From Verrucomicrobiota bacterium (GTDB lineage: Bacteria; Verrucomicrobiota; Verrucomicrobiia; Limisphaerales; UBA1100), in NCBI GenBank assembly GCA_028872645.1, contig JAPKDK010000129.1, forward strand, positions 1 to 7,904: a stretch of 7,904 nucleotides of DNA, written 5' to 3'. How positions within the stretch are numbered: position 1 is the first letter of the stretch; each line of letters starts with the position of its first letter. The position numbers were made by a program, and so were the translations under genes. Positions 6,901 to 7,904 of this stretch are shown one piece after another. Below the pieces are notes generated by a model, which saw nothing but the letters and a program-made list of their open reading frames with translations, searched no databases and had not been told where the DNA came from.

Positions 6901-7904
6901 GCCGCGCGCCAACCAGTCGAGCACCTGCCGCATCCGCACTTCGGCGGTGTGATGCCGCAGCACTTTTGCGCGCGCGCGTTCCGCCATCCGCCGGGCGGCC
7001 GCGGGATTTTTCTGCAATTGCAAAATGGCTTGCGCCAGCCCGTGCGCATCTTCGCGGTCAAATAATACAATTTCTTGCTCCGGCGCAAAGAGCGTGCGCG
7101 TGCGGGCACGGGGCGGGTCCCACGAAATCACCGGCCTGCCCGCCGCCATGCTTTCCACCACGCGCCCGGCGTAGCATTTGAAAATGGAAGGCAAATTCAC
7201 CTGCGCGTAGCTTTGCTGCAAGCCCTCCATCCAGAGATCGTTCAAGCGACGGCGCAGGCGGCGGAGGTTTACAAGATATTCATCCAGCCAAGCCGGCTCG
7301 ACCACGTCGTAGAGGCTCACACGATTAAGCGAGTTGATTTGCAGCACATCAAACTGGCGCGGAAAACCGGAACCAATCTCAGGCAAGGGCGGCTGGGTCA
7401 ACAACCCCTCGCCAATGGCGGACTCGAGCAGTGCTTTCCGTTCCAAATTATAAATCGTGCCTTGGAACGCCGCCGGTCCCGGCTCGGGCAAGTCCACCGA
7501 ATCGCACACCTCGCGCCACGTGACCACTGGCGGGCACCATAGCGTGGGGATGTCCAATTCCTCCGCCAGCGTTTCCGCATCGCGATCATCAAAAGTGAGC
7601 GCGTGCGTGCAATGCTGTAGGTGGCCCTTCACCTTGTCGCGTCGCCCGCCAAGATTGGAGTGTTGTTCCTCCTCCTCCGGCGTGTGCTCCAGCGATTCCA
7701 TAATCACGCCCACGCGCACGTCGGTTTTGCTTTTAATCCATTCTAAAAATTCCGGATCGTAATCATTGTGCGTAATCCAAATCCACGCTTGATCAAATTC
7801 CTCGTGCAAAAACATATACTTCGCCTGACCCAACCACGAAGCCGGATGATCCGAAGGCACCCCCGCCAGCGCCGGCAGCGTGCGAAATTCCACCTCGTTC
7901 GCCG
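2920..7904 (-). CDS. Giant dual glycosyltransferase: GT-B (CgeB-like) - TPR super-repeats - GT2 - TPR; 5' end outside window
   Basis: The frame is open from the TAA at 2920-2922 to the window edge. A GTG at 7893 would give 1657 residues, but codons upstream of it stay open and the first beta-strand of a GT-B fold is not visible, so the true start probably lies outside. The order is: GT-B transferase (1-335, with RVVESMAAGRPVIS at 244-257); acidic, Asn-rich linker (336-369); three five-TPR super-repeats (378-551, 587-760, 793-966) joined by Pro/Glu/Ala/Thr linkers; a further TPR half-block (about 1015-1101); GT2 domain (1118-1292; VDTGSTD 1150-1156, DAD 1198-1200, GRVHEQ 1262-1267); and TPRs to the end (1304-1657). 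No signal peptide or membrane span is seen, so it is probably cytoplasmic. By family knowledge it should transfer sugars from nucleotide donors; the TPRs probably bind a protein acceptor or partner. Donor and acceptor cannot be read from the sequence. It could act in protein, S-layer, polysaccharide or lipid glycosylation. Confidence 0.92.
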   Translation of the reverse strand, partial: ANEVEFRTLPALAGVPSDHPASWLGQAKYMFLHEEFDQAWIWITHNDYDPEFLEWIKSKTDVRVGVIMESLEHTPEEEEQHSNLGGRRDKVKGHLQHCTHALTFDDRDAETLAEELDIPTLWCPPVVTWREVCDSVDLPEPGPAAFQGTIYNLERKALLESAIGEGLLTQPPLPEIGSGFPRQFDVLQINSLNRVSLYDVVEPAWLDEYLVNLRRLRRRLNDLWMEGLQQSYAQVNLPSIFKCYAGRVVESMAAGRPVISWDPPRARTRTLFAPEQEIVLFDREDAHGLAQAILQLQKNPAAARRMAERARAKVLRHHTAEVRMRQVLDWLARGDAPDYGEDDFKPETNLNEPNESITQDSTMTDTNETPQGTLEEWLDKAEQCHEQNDVTGAIAALKLALKLGDQHPMLLRALGAQQFAVGQFTEARINFSALAELCPEDVVAHLQLGLAAFHTDDRETFEECLVTALDLEPENPEAMQLLGDYTFLTGDRVSAKKIYSRIAADGGVTPGLLHALAVCQYETDNAEQAANTYRQLLQFDSEDQLALENLQVIEQGNTAPVAEAAPEPIVEAEPEVKPAKPAPNNAVEQAEFFLDAGNPEAAIAELERAVLAEPENPVLIEALGSQLFQLERFEEARLKFRKLIELQPRNAAAYTRLAMAAEATDRNDEFESALGLAMEIDPNNPEMLRYLGKLNLEQERFYDAGCAFTRLAELEPENPDNLLAIGVCLFRGGQTEVARETFERVLQLDPENALALTNLAQMENEPTTKTESETDESPYDALDAVESDVERILIHAHQTLETGDVEGTRLALQEGLVSHPDDLVLLNAIGNLFFREKRYAEAVEIYHRLAGLTPDDPAPHSQAATSALFDGNVELFNEHVSRLLEIDPDHITGLKLLATAKFHIGEFPEAAKLYARVLEANPEEVESTLALGMCFHKLKDNALAVSCFRRALEIDPYNATAASNLKALAEPQAETEAPASTETKSENPFPANGTVKAETIQKLQCETEPQANEDDLPAAALVGSLVGSQEFLKQGQHLQAWNAALECLARRPFHPEAWLHLTEIALDAGDEARALQCLDRLLALSPKWDLPNEVRDNLKQKRALTTTDITWPEPPATSDSPRLSVCMIVKDEEEFILQAIESVKALAYQVVVVDTGSTDRTVALAESLGAEVHHYEWNDNFSDARNYSLEHVTGDWVLILDADEIMDPEGNEDLARDLYSENQLGFRIPLANFMRAEDHTLQQTGDGVTYVPRLFRNAPGLHFVGRVHEQIFSSIVVRQGHWGMDSGIGRTRLLHFGYDPSVKISRDKVKRNLRLLDKAVEEMPDEPALLMNYALDLFNDGRIDEAITQNRHAMEVLAQHEAQHVMPEVRERLVSMFCFHLLQAENYDELLEVAHSQLAKDCGPTASIHYVAALGLIKQGRQAEAIPELRACIEKSDEQTFTPRFRGVEAHGPYHLLADCLTGTGDPEGALAAFRKALEISPDASSVRHGFGTFLVKSERAEEAVQLLFEAIEKDLMTPALWSLGCNIVNGHLDDTEIALHWTDCAVQDHPDHPEIAKQRGIALLTAGQFQAALPVFEALPKHPANEAARLLCRFALGQPARLADADHEKAVSLAFVEWTRRLLERGHEEPVQKLTENLEAISATLPTAGQVLTEAVLVS
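4018..4542 (-). other. GT2 glycosyltransferase domain, SunS/WaaE-like (residues 1118-1292)
   Basis: The domain opens with RLSVCMIVKDEEEF (1119-1132), followed by QVVVVDTGSTDRT (1146-1158), the WNDNFSDARNYSL segment (1174-1186), and the metal-binding WVLILDADE (1193-1201) whose DAD is at 1198-1200. PRLFRN (1249-1254) and GRVHEQI (1262-1268) complete the usual order of this GT-A subgroup, which includes the SunS-type peptide glycosyltransferases and WaaE-like beta-glucosyltransferases. All key residues are present, so the domain is likely active with a divalent metal. The sugar and acceptor cannot be predicted. Confidence 0.88.
4591..4851 (-). repeat. Partial fourth TPR block before the GT2 domain (residues about 1015-1101)
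   Basis: Two to three TPR-like helix pairs are visible, including QAWNAALECLARRPFHPEAW and the following ARALQCLDRLLALSP. The segment is about half the length of a full 174-residue block and does not align across a whole block. It may be a truncated copy or an independent TPR cap that packs against the GT2 domain. Confidence 0.65.
4996..5517 (-). repeat. TPR super-repeat block 3 (residues 793-966)
   Basis: This third 174-residue block is offset by exactly 206 residues from block 2: IG 826-827, Phe873, Pro885, LA 894-895, Arg913, Met-Cys 930-931, NL 961-962. It is followed by the longest linker (about 967-1013), rich in Glu, Ala, Thr and Pro. Confidence 0.88.
5614..6135 (-). repeat. TPR super-repeat block 2 (residues 587-760)
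   Basis: This second 174-residue block is offset by exactly 209 residues from block 1 at every landmark: LG 620-621, Phe667, Pro679, LG 688-689, Arg707, Val-Cys 724-725, NL 755-756. It is closest to the TPR consensus, with repeated LxPEN/IDPNN turns. A Thr/Glu/Ser/Asp-rich linker (about 761-786) follows. Confidence 0.88.
6241..6762 (-). repeat. TPR super-repeat block 1 (residues 378-551)
   Basis: This is the first of three collinear 174-residue blocks, each about five TPR motifs. TPR landmarks include LG at 411-412, Pro436, LG at 445-446, Pro470, LG at 479-480 and NL at 546-547. Motif 3 has Phe458 at TPR position 20, where small residues, usually Ala, are the norm. Motif 5 has Val-Cys at 515-516. 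By hand count about one third of positions are identical to block 2 with no gaps. A Pro/Ala/Glu linker (about 553-582) follows. Confidence 0.88.
6889..7904 (-). other. GT-B glycosyltransferase domain, CgeB/Glyco_trans_1_2-like (residues 1-335)
   Basis: The N-terminal lobe shows alternating hydrophobic strands (QAWIWITHND, VRVGVIME, HALTFDD, PTLWCPP) typical of a Rossmann-like GT-B N-lobe of the DUF3880/CgeB kind. The C-lobe carries FKCYAGRVVESMAAGRPVIS, where Glu247 matches the conserved donor-binding acid of GT1/GT4-type enzymes, followed by an EIVLFD strand and the closing helix KVLRHHTAEVRMRQVLDWL seen at the end of Glyco_trans_1_2 domains. The first strand of the fold appears to lie beyond the window edge. 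Confidence 0.75.

Overview
The window holds three genes: two run off its edges and one is complete. From start to end they are a minus-strand gene for a probable exported lipoprotein of the DUF4836/DUF3352 type (1..1783, C-terminus outside), a 77-bp divergent spacer, a plus-strand gene for a membrane-anchored protein with two DUF1579-like domains (1861..2916), and a very large minus-strand gene (2920..7904, 5' end outside). The large gene encodes a chimeric protein with two glycosyltransferase modules and long TPR arrays. No rRNA, tRNA, CRISPR array, insertion sequence or transposase is visible, and no stretch longer than 77 bp lacks a gene.

The DNA is moderately GC-rich. Shine-Dalgarno sequences are weak or absent at the visible starts, one candidate start is GTG, and the proteins are long, acidic and repeat-rich. 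Together with the DUF4836/DUF3352-like and DUF1579-like families, this suggests a member of the PVC or Bacteroidota side of the tree, most likely Verrucomicrobiota. That is an impression from style and families, not a placement, because the window has no marker gene.

The main interest is the large protein of at least 1657 residues. Its order is: GT-B fold glycosyltransferase (CgeB-like, Glyco_trans_1_2 type, about residues 1-335); an acidic linker; three collinear, gap-free super-repeats of exactly 174 residues, each about five TPR motifs; half a further TPR block; a GT2 family transferase of the SunS/WaaE-like type with a DAD metal-binding motif (about 1118-1292); and a C-terminal TPR region (about 1304-1657). 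Residue numbers count from the GTG codon at 7893. The super-repeats share an unusual Phe at TPR position 20 of their third motif, so they arose by duplicating whole five-motif blocks rather than single TPRs.

The two smaller genes are transcribed divergently from the short spacer. The DUF1579-like gene and the giant gene converge with only 3 bp between stop codons. Nothing here proves that the three act together. The two small proteins look envelope-located, and the giant protein has no visible signal or membrane segment, so it probably works in the cytoplasm on a glycan or protein acceptor.
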